Assembly: GCA_964511265.1 (NCBI GenBank)
Contig: CAZEES010000016.1
Span: 1 to 26,628 of the forward strand
DNA: 26,628 nucleotides
Direction: 5' to 3'
DNA from: Nitrosopelagicus sp964511265
GTDB lineage: Archaea > Thermoproteota > Nitrososphaeria > Nitrososphaerales > Nitrosopumilaceae
Positions 7,591-14,626 of the stretch are shown here, one piece after another. Numbering within the stretch: position 1 is the first letter of the stretch; each line of letters begins with the position of its first letter. Under the pieces are notes generated by a model. It saw only the letters and a program-made list of their open reading frames with translations, searched no databases and was not told where the DNA came from. Made by a program: the position numbers and the translations under genes.

Positions 7591-7803
7591 CTAATGACAT
7601 GGAAAACCTGCAGCGTGTCTCATATCATGGGTTAATTCATGAATAAACATTTCATCAAATGCTTGTTCCCCCATTACTATACTAAAGATGTGACCTTGAT
7701 CAAAACCTACAACAAATAAACCAAATCCAAAAACAAGTGCTAAAACAGCAATTGCAACTTTAGATACATTGGAAGTTGTAACTGTGGTTTGTGATTGACG
7801 CAA
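7591..7803 (-). CDS. cbtB: CbtB-like small membrane protein (putative cobalt transport)
   Basis: A 70-aa protein with one membrane helix (about residues 16-33, VAIAVLALVFGFGLFVVGFD) and a C-terminal histidine-rich tail, FIHELTHDMRHAAGFPCH. That tail is the signature of the CbtB family, proposed to be a cobalt transporter subunit because bacterial members sit with CbtA and under B12 riboswitches. CbtA, the usual membrane partner, is not in this window. The start is TTG at 7803, the only candidate after an in-frame stop four codons upstream; a TATA element 26 nt away supports it. It is divergent from the DsbA-like gene. Family membership is clear; the transport role is only a family-level proposal. 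Confidence 0.85.
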   Translation of the reverse strand: MRQSQTTVTTSNVSKVAIAVLALVFGFGLFVVGFDQGHIFSIVMGEQAFDEMFIHELTHDMRHAAGFPCH

Positions 7804-7823
7804 TGATTTTTTCTAATATGCAA

Positions 7824-7833
7824 TATATTTAAA
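7824..7833. promoter_or_regulatory. Shared TATA element of cbtB and the DsbA-like gene
   Basis: The 53-nt gap 7804-7856 holds a single AT block (ATATTTAAA-like, 7824-7833). Its centre lies about 26 nt from the cbtB TTG (7803) and about 28 nt from the DsbA-like ATG (7857), so one near-symmetric TATA could drive two leaderless mRNAs in opposite directions. Confidence 0.5.
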
Positions 7834-7856
7834 GTAACTGACAAACGTTCCAGAAT

Positions 7857-8507
7857 ATGAAGATCTACATCTTAATAGTTCCGGTTATAATTGGGATCCT
7901 TTTTGCCAGTCTTTTAGCTTTCAATACTTCTGAAACACAAACTAACGCACTCATTTTAAATAAAGAAAATCTATTAAAAGGAACAACTATTCTAGGCGAT
8001 CCAAATGCAGAGATTACTATAATTGAATTTGGAGATTATCAATGTACTTTTTGCTATAAATTTCACAAAGAAACAATGAACAAGATTTATGATAAATATG
8101 TAATCGAAGGAAATGTAAATTTTGTCTTCAGAGATTTTCCTTTAAATGGAGAACCATCCATCATGGCATCTGAAGCATCATATTGTGCACAAGAACAGGG
8201 CAAATTTTGGAAATACCATAATACATTGTACAACAATTGGGGAGGAGAGAATACAGGATGGATTACAGAAGATTCACTACTAATGTTCGCAAAAGACTCA
8301 GGCCTGAAATTACATGAATTTGACTCCTGTATGAAAAATTCAAAATTTCAACAAAAGGTTTTAGATAACGAACAATTTGCAAAGGAGATTAACATCAATG
8401 CCACTCCTTCATTTCTAATATTTAGTGGTAATGAAGTCTATAGGATAATTGGATCTCAGCCATTTGAGAAATTTGAACGAGTATTCGAAGAACTTGGAGC
8501 ATCCTGA
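7857..8507 (+). CDS. Membrane-anchored DsbA-like thiol-disulfide oxidoreductase
   Basis: A 216-aa protein with an N-terminal hydrophobic segment (residues 3-21) that is a signal anchor or signal peptide, placing the rest outside the cytoplasm. The thioredoxin-fold domain carries the redox site C63-T-F-C66 in FGDYQCTFCYKFH and the cis-proline P184 in INATPSFLIF, with the long helical insertion typical of DsbA (EASYCAQEQGKFWKYHNTLY). C110 and C158 may form a second disulfide. It probably makes or isomerises disulfides in exported proteins, as expected for DsbA-type enzymes; the substrate is unknown. Transcription starts from a TATA about 28 nt upstream and is leaderless. Confidence 0.88.
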   Translation: MKIYILIVPVIIGILFASLLAFNTSETQTNALILNKENLLKGTTILGDPNAEITIIEFGDYQCTFCYKFHKETMNKIYDKYVIEGNVNFVFRDFPLNGEPSIMASEASYCAQEQGKFWKYHNTLYNNWGGENTGWITEDSLLMFAKDSGLKLHEFDSCMKNSKFQQKVLDNEQFAKEININATPSFLIFSGNEVYRIIGSQPFEKFERVFEELGAS

Positions 8508-8541
8508 GAGTTAGACGGTAGTTCTCAGTTAACGAATTAAC
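8504..8541 (+). other. Two consecutive hairpins after the DsbA-like gene
   Basis: A 25-nt inverted repeat (8504-8528) starts at the stop codon. CTGAGA pairs with TCTCAG and continues through two G-U pairs to a 10-bp stem with a GACGG loop. A second one follows directly (8528-8541, GTTAA-CGAA-TTAAC). No T tract follows. They may be a 3' processing, stability or termination element, or separate expression of the gene from the microprotein downstream. The function is inferred only from structure and place. Confidence 0.45.
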
Positions 8542-8565
8542 GTGTAGTTTCAAATACTAGTTATT

Positions 8566-8697
8566 ATGATAGATAGTATGTGTGGAGACCCAGTACTAGA
8601 CTTACTATATCTGGCAATTCCAACTGCATTATTAGGTGCCGGAGGACTATTTTTCTTCAAAGGTAGCCGAAAGAAGATAGAAGAAATTTTTAGATAA
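8566..8697 (+). CDS. Small single-pass membrane protein (43 aa)
   Basis: ATG 8566 to TAA 8697 encodes 43 residues: a short N-terminus (MIDSMCGDPVLDLL), one hydrophobic helix (about residues 14-31, ending GAGGLFFF) and a basic C-terminus, KGSRKKIEEIFR. By the positive-inside rule the C-terminus is cytoplasmic. An internal ATG (8578) would give 39 residues. The regular N-out helix/basic-tail layout and the neighbour-like codon use suggest a genuine gene rather than a chance frame. I see no own TATA; it may be read through from the DsbA-like gene 58 nt upstream. No function can be assigned. Confidence 0.6.
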   Translation: MIDSMCGDPVLDLLYLAIPTALLGAGGLFFFKGSRKKIEEIFR

Positions 8698-8738
8698 ATA
8701 AAATTTTCTAGATATCATCGAGTCAGACTATTCACTGG

Positions 8739-8746
8739 TTTTATAT
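8739..8746 (+). promoter_or_regulatory. TATA box of the aRF1 gene
   Basis: TTTTATAT centred about 27 nt before ATG 8770, predicting a transcript with a leader of 0-1 nt. Confidence 0.6.
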
Positions 8747-8769
8747 TCCAATCCAAGAACTATTAGAAA

Positions 8770-10047
8770 ATGGGAAAGTTTGAAGTTCAAAATGTTGACT
8801 CTGTAAAAATGTACAAAATTAGAAAAACATTAGAAGAGTTAACACAGCAATCTGGCCGCGGAACAGAACTCATTACAGTATACATTCCAAAAGGACAACA
8901 ACTTCATGAAGTAATGACTCAATTGAGAGAAGAGCAAGGAACTGCAGATAATATAAAATCAGATTTGACTAGAACCCATGTCGTAGATTCACTAGCCAAA
9001 GTAATTCAAAAATTAAAGTTATACAAAAAAACTCCGGAAAAAGGATTAGTAATATTTTGTGGTGCACTTCCAAGAGAGGGGGGAGGTCCGCCAGGAAGTG
9101 AAGTTGTAAAGATATACGAAATTGATCCTCCTAAAGATTTGAACACATCGTTATATCGATGTGATGATCATTTTCACACAGATATTCTAAAAGACATGTT
9201 ACAAGATGACAACATTATCGGATTATTAGCAATTGATGCCAAAGATGCAGGATGGGGACTATTACATGGCGATAAACTAGAGGTTTTAAAACAAACAGGT
9301 TCCGGGGTTGCAGGAAAACATAGACAAGGAGGACAATCTGCAAAAAGATTTCAAAAGTTAAGGGAAATGGAATTGCAGTATTATTTTAATAGAGTAGCAG
9401 AGATAACACGAGAGTATTTTATTGATATTTATCAAGTAAAAGGACTAATAGTTTCAGGTCCAGGTCCAACAAAAGAAGAATTTATCAAGAAAGAATATCT
9501 AGAGTACAGATTACAAAATAATATCATTGCAACAATTGATGCATCATATTCAGGTGCAGAAGGCATTAGAGAAGCATTTGCAAAATGTTCAGATATTTTA
9601 TCAAATTTTAGAATGGTGGAAGAAAAGAAAATAATTGAAAAATTATTTCAAGAGATTAATGCAAATACTGGATTAGGAAGTTATGGATTAAAAGAAGTAA
9701 TTGAGATGTTAAAAAATAACATTGCAGGAACGATAATTATCTCAGATGATATCAATATGAGTCGAATTGAAAAAATATGTAAGAGATGTTCAAACATGGA
9801 AGAGGAACTTATTGAACAAGGAAAAAGGATTGCACGGAAATCAGAAATCAAAAGTCAGTCATGCTCCGAATGTAAAGCAATGGATTCAGAAATAACAGAT
9901 CAAGATCTTATTGATTATATTGCATTAAATGCAGCCCAAACAGGAACTAAAGTTGAAGTTGTTTCGGGCAAAACAGAACATGGAACTATGTTAGGAAGTT
10001 TAGGAAATATTGCAGCTATACTTCGATACAATCCAAATCGTAATTAG
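8770..10047 (+). CDS. prf1: Peptide chain release factor aRF1
   Basis: This factor recognises all three stop codons in the ribosomal A site and triggers peptide release. The eukaryotic/archaeal RF1 motifs are present: NIKS at residues 61-64 and YxCxxxF at 129-135 (YRCDDHF) for stop-codon reading, and the catalytic GGQ at 187-189 in GKHRQGGQSAKRF. Domain 3 holds a zinc ribbon with C337, C340, C365 and C368. The motif residues just before GGQ are RQ where many homologues have SA; GGQ itself is intact. Length (425 aa) is normal. The mRNA appears leaderless. Its TAG overlaps the stop of the convergent HIT gene by 4 nt. Confidence 0.97.
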   Translation: MGKFEVQNVDSVKMYKIRKTLEELTQQSGRGTELITVYIPKGQQLHEVMTQLREEQGTADNIKSDLTRTHVVDSLAKVIQKLKLYKKTPEKGLVIFCGALPREGGGPPGSEVVKIYEIDPPKDLNTSLYRCDDHFHTDILKDMLQDDNIIGLLAIDAKDAGWGLLHGDKLEVLKQTGSGVAGKHRQGGQSAKRFQKLREMELQYYFNRVAEITREYFIDIYQVKGLIVSGPGPTKEEFIKKEYLEYRLQNNIIATIDASYSGAEGIREAFAKCSDILSNFRMVEEKKIIEKLFQEINANTGLGSYGLKEVIEMLKNNIAGTIIISDDINMSRIEKICKRCSNMEEELIEQGKRIARKSEIKSQSCSECKAMDSEITDQDLIDYIALNAAQTGTKVEVVSGKTEHGTMLGSLGNIAAILRYNPNRN

Positions 10048-10448
10048 AAAGAATTTTTAATTTTTTGTTGTAATTCTGCCAATTCATCGTTAGAAGGAAT
10101 TCCTCTTTTGGTCCATAATGTTGCCTTATCTGCATATCGAGGTATAATATGTACATGAACATGAGGAATGATTTGTTTTGCTTCTTTACCATTATTTTGG
10201 GCAATACTAAATGCAACTGCACCTGTTGCTTTGAGAATTGCATTTGCAATTTCAGGAACCAATGAAAATAACTCCGATACCTCATTTTTGGGCATCTCAG
10301 TGATTTTTTCATATGGGGTTTTTGGCATAACTAACGAATGACCGGTGTCAATTGGATATTTATCTAAAATTGCCATATGGGCGTCATTTTCAAAAATAAC
10401 AAAGCCAGGTTTTTTTCCTTCAATTATTTCGGTAAAGATCGTTGTCAC
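10044..10448 (-). CDS. HIT-family nucleotide hydrolase/transferase
   Basis: A 134-aa HIT protein. The active-site histidine triad is HVHVHIIPRY, near the C-terminus, and the N-terminal strand region IFTEIIEGKKPGFVIFEND plus HSLVMPKTPYEKITEMP fit the Hint/HinT-like branch, which cleaves nucleoside phosphoramidates or dinucleoside polyphosphates; the exact substrate is unknown. The frame is open far upstream (to 10748), but that part is antisense to the next gene and unlike HIT proteins. I place the start at GTG 10448 (VTTIFTEIIEG): no ATG is available nearby, and a minus-strand TATA (complement of 10472-10478) sits 26-27 nt upstream, matching a leaderless start. Confidence 0.9.
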   Translation of the reverse strand: MTTIFTEIIEGKKPGFVIFENDAHMAILDKYPIDTGHSLVMPKTPYEKITEMPKNEVSELFSLVPEIANAILKATGAVAFSIAQNNGKEAKQIIPHVHVHIIPRYADKATLWTKRGIPSNDELAELQQKIKNSF

Positions 10449-10471
10449 ATCAAGTTTAGACTCGTTGATGC

Positions 10472-10492
10472 TATAACGATATTGATTTATTT
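10472..10492. promoter_or_regulatory. Divergent TATA elements of the HIT gene and the His-rich membrane protein
   Basis: The minus-strand GTTATAG (complement of 10472-10478) is 26-27 nt from GTG 10448. The plus-strand GATTTATTT (10484-10492) is 27-28 nt from ATG 10516. Both predict leaderless mRNAs, and the first decides the HIT start codon. Confidence 0.5.
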
Positions 10493-10515
10493 GGTCGATA
10501 AATTGGGAATGAACA

Positions 10516-11115
10516 ATGGGCAAAAATAGACGAGAGAAGAGAGAAGAGGAACGTGAAGGTTTTGCAGCTAAGAGATCTGCCCAATATAGAACTCGTAATC
10601 TCAAAGCTATAGGAATTTTATCTGGAATTGGAGTTATTGTCGCATTCGCCTGTTTCGAATTCATTACATCGACAAATAACGTCCCAGGAGCTCCAGAAAA
10701 TGCTGGAAAACTAGGTGATGAGCATATACATGCATCACTATTAGTCAAAATCTTCGGAGATAAATTTGACTTTTCAACTCCAAATTATCAAGTAAAAACA
10801 AGCTGGATTCATTTTGAAAACACAGATGGAGATACCATCCACAGACACTCAACTGGTGTAGAGCTTGAATTCTTGTTTAATTCTATAAACATTGCAATGG
10901 ATGACAAATGTTTTGTATTCCCTGACGGAAGACAATTCTGTACCAATGATGACTATACTTTGCAATTTTATATCAATCAACAAAAAGTTGATGATATACG
11001 AAATTATATCATACAAGAAAATGACAGGATTCTTATCACATATGGAAATGAGGATCAAGAAGCTATAGACAAACAGCTAGCAGAGTTAAATGCACAAACA
11101 ATCAACAGATTGTGA
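10516..11115 (+). CDS. Membrane-anchored extracytoplasmic protein with His cluster, unknown function
   Basis: A 199-aa protein in three parts. Residues 1-28 are strongly charged and basic (KNRREKREEEREG), 29-50 form one membrane helix, and the remainder is a soluble domain that the positive-inside rule places outside the cell. The outer domain has HIH at 70-72, WIH at 97-99, HRH at 109-111 and a cysteine pair C132/C142 (in DDKCFVFPDGRQFC) that could form a disulfide. Five histidines in a short span suggest metal binding, which is inference. The C-terminal QKVDDIRNYIIQENDRILITYG has a beta-grasp-like rhythm. I cannot assign a family. ATG 10516 follows a TATA at 10484-10492. It overlaps or abuts ilvD, so the two are probably co-transcribed. 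Confidence 0.75.
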   Translation: MGKNRREKREEEREGFAAKRSAQYRTRNLKAIGILSGIGVIVAFACFEFITSTNNVPGAPENAGKLGDEHIHASLLVKIFGDKFDFSTPNYQVKTSWIHFENTDGDTIHRHSTGVELEFLFNSINIAMDDKCFVFPDGRQFCTNDDYTLQFYINQQKVDDIRNYIIQENDRILITYGNEDQEAIDKQLAELNAQTINRL

Positions 11116-11120
11116 GCAAA

Positions 11121-12800
11121 ATGAAAATTTCAAGTAGAAATGTTGTTGAAGGTACTGCTCGAGCGCCACATCGCGCCATGTACAAGGCAATGGGACTTAC
11201 TAACGAGGATTTAAGTAAATCATTTGTCGGCGTAAGTCATACAGGTAATGAAGCTACTCCATGTAACATTCATCTTCCAGATCTTGCACAACAAGCAAAG
11301 CAAGGAGTAACTGACGGCGGTGCCACGCCAAGAGAGTTTAGTACAATTGCAGTTAGTGATGGAATTGCCATGGGTCATGAAGGAATGAAATCATCATTAA
11401 TTAGTAGAGAGGTAATTGCAGATTCAATTGAGTTGATGGTTCGAGCACATCAATATGATGCACTTGTAGGAATTGCAGGATGTGACAAAAGTCTTCCAGG
11501 TACAATGATGGGAATGATAAGACTCAACATACCATCAGTATTTGTTTATGGTGGAACTATAATGCCTGGAATGTTAGATGGAAGAGAGTTAACAGTAGTT
11601 GATGTTTACGAAGCTGTTGGATCTTATGATGCAGGAAAGATTACTGCAGAAGAATTAGAAAACATCGAGAATGTTGCATGCCCAAATGCAGGATCTTGTG
11701 GAGGAATGTTTACTGCAAATACAATGGCATCAATTTCAGAGGCAATTGGATTGGCATTGCCAGGAAGTGCCAGCCCTCCAGCAGAAGATGAAAGAAGGAA
11801 CGAAATTGTTTATGAGACAGGAAAAGCATGTGCGGAATTACTCAAATTAGGCATAAGACCCCTAGATATTGTAACATTTGAAGCCTTTGAGAATTCAATT
11901 ACAATGCTAAATGCCGTCGGAGGATCTACAAATGGAATTTTGCATTTATTGGCACTAGCAAATGAAGCAGGAATTAATCTAACATATGATGATTTTGAGA
12001 GAATTAGGAAAAAAACTCCACACCTTGCAGATATGAAACCAGGAGGGAATTATGTGATGAACAGTTTGGATAAAATTGGCGGAATTCCATTAATCATGAA
12101 AAAATTGGTAGACAAGAATTTGATACATGGAGATGCATTAACTGTCACAGGTAAAACTATTAGAGAAAATTTAGAAGAATTATCAATTGTTGAAGTTCCA
12201 GAACAACAGATTGTCAAATCAGTAGAACAGCCAATTCATGAAGTAGGAACGGCAGTAATTCTAAAAGGAACATTGGCACCAGAAGGTGCGGTAATAAAAA
12301 CTGCAGGAGTTGAGATGACCGAATTTACAGGAGTTGCCAAGGTGTATGATAGAGAAGAATATGCATTTGAGTCAGTTGCAAAAGGAGATGTGGAAGAAGG
12401 TGATGTAGTTGTCATAAGATATGAAGGTCCGAAAGGCGGACCTGGAATGAGAGAGATGCTTTCAACTACGGCAGCTCTTGTGGGTCAAGGATTAGGTAAA
12501 AAAGTTGCAATGGTCACAGACGGTAGATTTTCTGGAGGTACACGAGGGTTCATGGTAGGACATGTTGCACCAGAAGCATTTGTTGGCGGTCCAATCGCAT
12601 TAGTACAAGATGGAGATAAAATATCAATCAACGTAGAAGATTGCTCAATAAATTTACACGTATCAGATGAAGAATTAGAAAATAGAAAAAAACAATGGAG
12701 AAGACCTGAACCCAACTATTCCACAGGAGCACTTGCAAAGTTTGCATCACTTGTAGGTTCTGCAGCAAATGGTGCAGTAACCAAACCTGCACAGTACTAA
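11121..12800 (+). CDS. ilvD: Dihydroxy-acid dehydratase
   Basis: IlvD dehydrates 2,3-dihydroxy-isovalerate and 2,3-dihydroxy-3-methylvalerate to 2-oxo acids in valine, leucine and isoleucine synthesis. The three Fe-S cysteines are present in PCNIHL, GCDKSLPG and NAGSCGGMF (C48, C121 and C193 when counted from ATG 11121), as are GGSTNGILHL and the C-terminal DGRFSGGTRGFMVGH. The frame extends to a GTG at 11112 that overlaps the previous stop (GTGA), but ATG 11121 gives the usual MKISSRNVVEGTARAPHRAM start and is preferred. The protein is 559 aa from that ATG. No TATA is found at the right distance, so it is probably transcribed with the upstream membrane-protein gene. Confidence 0.97.
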   Translation: MKISSRNVVEGTARAPHRAMYKAMGLTNEDLSKSFVGVSHTGNEATPCNIHLPDLAQQAKQGVTDGGATPREFSTIAVSDGIAMGHEGMKSSLISREVIADSIELMVRAHQYDALVGIAGCDKSLPGTMMGMIRLNIPSVFVYGGTIMPGMLDGRELTVVDVYEAVGSYDAGKITAEELENIENVACPNAGSCGGMFTANTMASISEAIGLALPGSASPPAEDERRNEIVYETGKACAELLKLGIRPLDIVTFEAFENSITMLNAVGGSTNGILHLLALANEAGINLTYDDFERIRKKTPHLADMKPGGNYVMNSLDKIGGIPLIMKKLVDKNLIHGDALTVTGKTIRENLEELSIVEVPEQQIVKSVEQPIHEVGTAVILKGTLAPEGAVIKTAGVEMTEFTGVAKVYDREEYAFESVAKGDVEEGDVVVIRYEGPKGGPGMREMLSTTAALVGQGLGKKVAMVTDGRFSGGTRGFMVGHVAPEAFVGGPIALVQDGDKISINVEDCSINLHVSDEELENRKKQWRRPEPNYSTGALAKFASLVGSAANGAVTKPAQY

Positions 12801-12998
12801 TTATTCAAAATGTTTTTCACATAACATGACGTTTTTTGAGTTTAGTGTTTTTGCCATGAGAGATGTTCCGTCCTCGATACCTTTCTTACACACATAACAA
12901 TTCATCTCGTGAGCATCAGTTCTCAAAAATACAGGGTCAGTCTTTAAAATGAAATCTTGGATTAGCGATGATTTTCCAGAGTATACTAACTGGCTCAT
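12801..12998 (-). CDS. Small CxxC zinc-binding protein, unknown function
   Basis: A 65-aa protein whose C-terminal half is a small metal-binding knuckle: MNCYVCKKGIEDG, then VMLCEKHFE, i.e. CxxC plus C-x2-H, enough for one zinc site. The N-terminal half (SQLVYSGKSSLIQDF) has no recognisable motif. The open frame reaches a TTG at 13016, but ATG 12998 lies 26 nt from a good TATA (complement of 13021-13027) and is chosen as a leaderless start. Its stop abuts the ilvD stop: TAATTA serves both strands. Related zinc-knuckle microproteins recur in this window, but no function can be given. Confidence 0.7.
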   Translation of the reverse strand: MSQLVYSGKSSLIQDFILKTDPVFLRTDAHEMNCYVCKKGIEDGTSLMAKTLNSKNVMLCEKHFE

Positions 12999-13183
12999 GC
13001 CATATACAGGCACCAATCAGATATAAAGGTACCGTACTCTAAGGTACTATTCATCACAAGTCTGGTTATCTATGAAATGTATTTGATAACTTTAGCAAGG
13101 TTTTGAGACCAATCAGTTGTGAATGAATAGCAACTCTCTGTACATGATTACTGAGTGCATTCATGATAAGTATAGGAGAAATA

Positions 13184-13199
13184 GATCTAATTGTAGATC
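13184..13199. promoter_or_regulatory. Perfect inverted repeat upstream of the trp promoter (candidate operator)
   Basis: GATCTA-ATTG-TAGATC is a perfect 6-bp inverted repeat, centred about 46 nt upstream of the centre of the trpE TATA box. Its position upstream of the TATA would suit an activator or a repressor that blocks TBP/TFB access. Archaeal trp regulators such as TrpY act at boxes in trp intergenic regions, but this motif is not their known consensus as far as I recall. Confidence 0.35.
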
Positions 13200-13233
13200 G
13201 CTCAATTTTATTCGATCAATTGGTTAAACAGAC

Positions 13234-13241
13234 TTTAAATA
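13234..13241 (+). promoter_or_regulatory. TATA box of the trp operon
   Basis: TTTAAATA is centred 26 nt before position 13263, so transcription would begin within about 5 nt of ATG 13268. The mRNA would have almost no leader, which rules out a bacterial-type attenuator or leader peptide between promoter and trpE. Confidence 0.6.
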
Positions 13242-13267
13242 TTGAGATTTTTGTTAAAGAAACATGA

Positions 13268-14626
13268 ATGGTGACTGTCTTTGGACAACCAAGCATTCCT
13301 AAGATAATTCCTCTAGTGTACACTGAATCTCAATTTGAAATTTACAATAAGATATCAAGAAATTACAAATACTCATTTTTGTTTGAATCGTTAACTGGAC
13401 CAGATGAGCTTGCAGAGACATCAATCATGGGATTTGACCCAGAATTAATTGTAAAAGGATATTTCAATAGAGTTACAATTGAAGACCGAGAAGGTGAGAT
13501 TAAGACAATTCAGACAAAAGCACCCATGGAAGTAATCAAGGAATTAATTAAACAGACAGATGACATGTCTTATCGATATTTGGGCGGAGCCGTAGGAAAC
13601 ATAGACTATGATGCAATTCGATTGTTTGAGAATATTCCGGGGGGGAGAAATTTGGATAAACCAATCATGGAATTCGGAATATACAAAGACGGTATTCTAT
13701 ATGACAATAAGAAGAAACAATTTTTGTATTTTTATTATGATGAAGATAGATCGGATAGAATTAAAAAAACAGATGGGAGTTTTGGAACTTTTCAGATTTC
13801 AGAGATAACTGCAAATTTGGATAAAGATGAATTTGAAAGGATTGTGGATAAGGCAAAAAAGTATGTTCATAGTGGAGACGTATTTCAAGTTGTCCTATCA
13901 AGGAGATTTTCATTTGAAGGGGAAGGAGATTATCTCAAAGTTTATGAAAAACTTCGAGAAGTAAATCCATCACCATATATGTTTCACCTAAAAATGAATA
14001 ACAATACAATAATCGGGTCTAGTCCTGAAATGTTATTACGAGTTACAGGGAAAGATATAGAGACATTTCCTATAGCAGGTACAAGAAAAATTACTGACGA
14101 TGAAGAAAAAAATAAAAAACTAGAAAATGAATTACAAAATGATGAAAAAGAACTTGCAGAACATACAATGCTTGTTGATTTAGGTAGAAATGATATTGGA
14201 AGAGTTTGTGATTATGGAACTGTGAAAGTAAAAGAGTTAATGGAGATTAAGAGATTCAGTCATGTTCAACATATGGTTACACATGTGGTAGGAAAATTAA
14301 ATGACAAACATGACATGTATGATTCATTTGAGGCGGTCTTTCCAGCTGGTACGGTTTCGGGTGCGCCAAAAGTTAGAGCAATGGAGATAATACAAGAATT
14401 GGAACCTACACAAAGAGATGCGTATGCGGGCGCAGTAGGATATTTTTCATTTAATGGATGTTGTGATTTTGCAATAGCAATTAGGAGTATTTTTGCAGAT
14501 GGTAAGTCGGGATTTGTACAAGCTGGAGCAGGAATTGTATTTGATTCAATAGCAGAGAACGAACTGAAAGAGACAGAACATAAAGCAAATGCAATGATTA
14601 CTGCATTAAAGGAGGCTGCAAAATGA
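13268..14626 (+). CDS. trpE: Anthranilate synthase component I
   Basis: TrpE condenses chorismate and ammonia to anthranilate, the committed step to tryptophan. The 452-aa protein has the N-terminal feedback site LFES (38-41) followed ten residues later by S52, the pattern that binds tryptophan in TrpE. The C-terminal chorismate-binding domain shows GSSPEMLLRV, PIAGTRKI, LVDLGRNDIGRV and FPAGTVSGAPKVRAMEI. End-product inhibition is therefore likely. ATG 13268 follows the TATA at 13234-13241; a GTG one codon later and an out-of-frame ATG at 13264 are less likely starts. The stop overlaps trpG by 4 nt. First gene of trpEGDCBA. Confidence 0.97.
   Translation: MVTVFGQPSIPKIIPLVYTESQFEIYNKISRNYKYSFLFESLTGPDELAETSIMGFDPELIVKGYFNRVTIEDREGEIKTIQTKAPMEVIKELIKQTDDMSYRYLGGAVGNIDYDAIRLFENIPGGRNLDKPIMEFGIYKDGILYDNKKKQFLYFYYDEDRSDRIKKTDGSFGTFQISEITANLDKDEFERIVDKAKKYVHSGDVFQVVLSRRFSFEGEGDYLKVYEKLREVNPSPYMFHLKMNNNTIIGSSPEMLLRVTGKDIETFPIAGTRKITDDEEKNKKLENELQNDEKELAEHTMLVDLGRNDIGRVCDYGTVKVKELMEIKRFSHVQHMVTHVVGKLNDKHDMYDSFEAVFPAGTVSGAPKVRAMEIIQELEPTQRDAYAGAVGYFSFNGCCDFAIAIRSIFADGKSGFVQAGAGIVFDSIAENELKETEHKANAMITALKEAAK
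14611..14615 (+). promoter_or_regulatory. Shine-Dalgarno of trpG
   Basis: GGAGG lies inside the 3' end of trpE, 7 nt before ATG 14623. It is an optimal archaeal site and contrasts with the leaderless trpE, ensuring stoichiometric translation of the two anthranilate synthase subunits. Confidence 0.75.

Larger units (their letters stand above)
13017..13267. promoter_or_regulatory. Intergenic control region between the zinc protein and the trp operon
   Basis: This is the longest gap without a convincing gene (251 nt). It holds the minus-strand TATA of the zinc protein (TTTATAT, complement of 13021-13027), flanked by two AAGGTAC direct repeats 15 nt apart (13026-13032, 13041-13047). It also holds inverted repeats GTTATC/GATAAC (13065-13070 / 13085-13090) and AGTTG/CAACT (13115-13119 / 13131-13135), the perfect hairpin palindrome described at 13184-13199, and the trpE TATA. 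No tRNA-like or Trp-rich leader sequence was seen. Confidence 0.5.

Noticed and set aside
10449..10748. N-terminal extension of the HIT gene frame
   Set aside because: It is antisense to the gene at 10516 and unlike HIT proteins. A TATA placed for GTG 10448 gives a normal-length HIT protein.
13163..13267. 34-aa frame ending one base before the trpE ATG, as a possible leader peptide
   Set aside because: It contains no Trp codon and has neither a TATA nor an SD. The trpE TATA lies inside it, so the main transcript would start downstream of its beginning.
13017..13267. tRNA or C/D-box RNA in the long gap
   Set aside because: No cloverleaf, no GGTTCRAATCC-like T arm and no paired C (RTGATGA) and D (CTGA) boxes at usable spacing were found.
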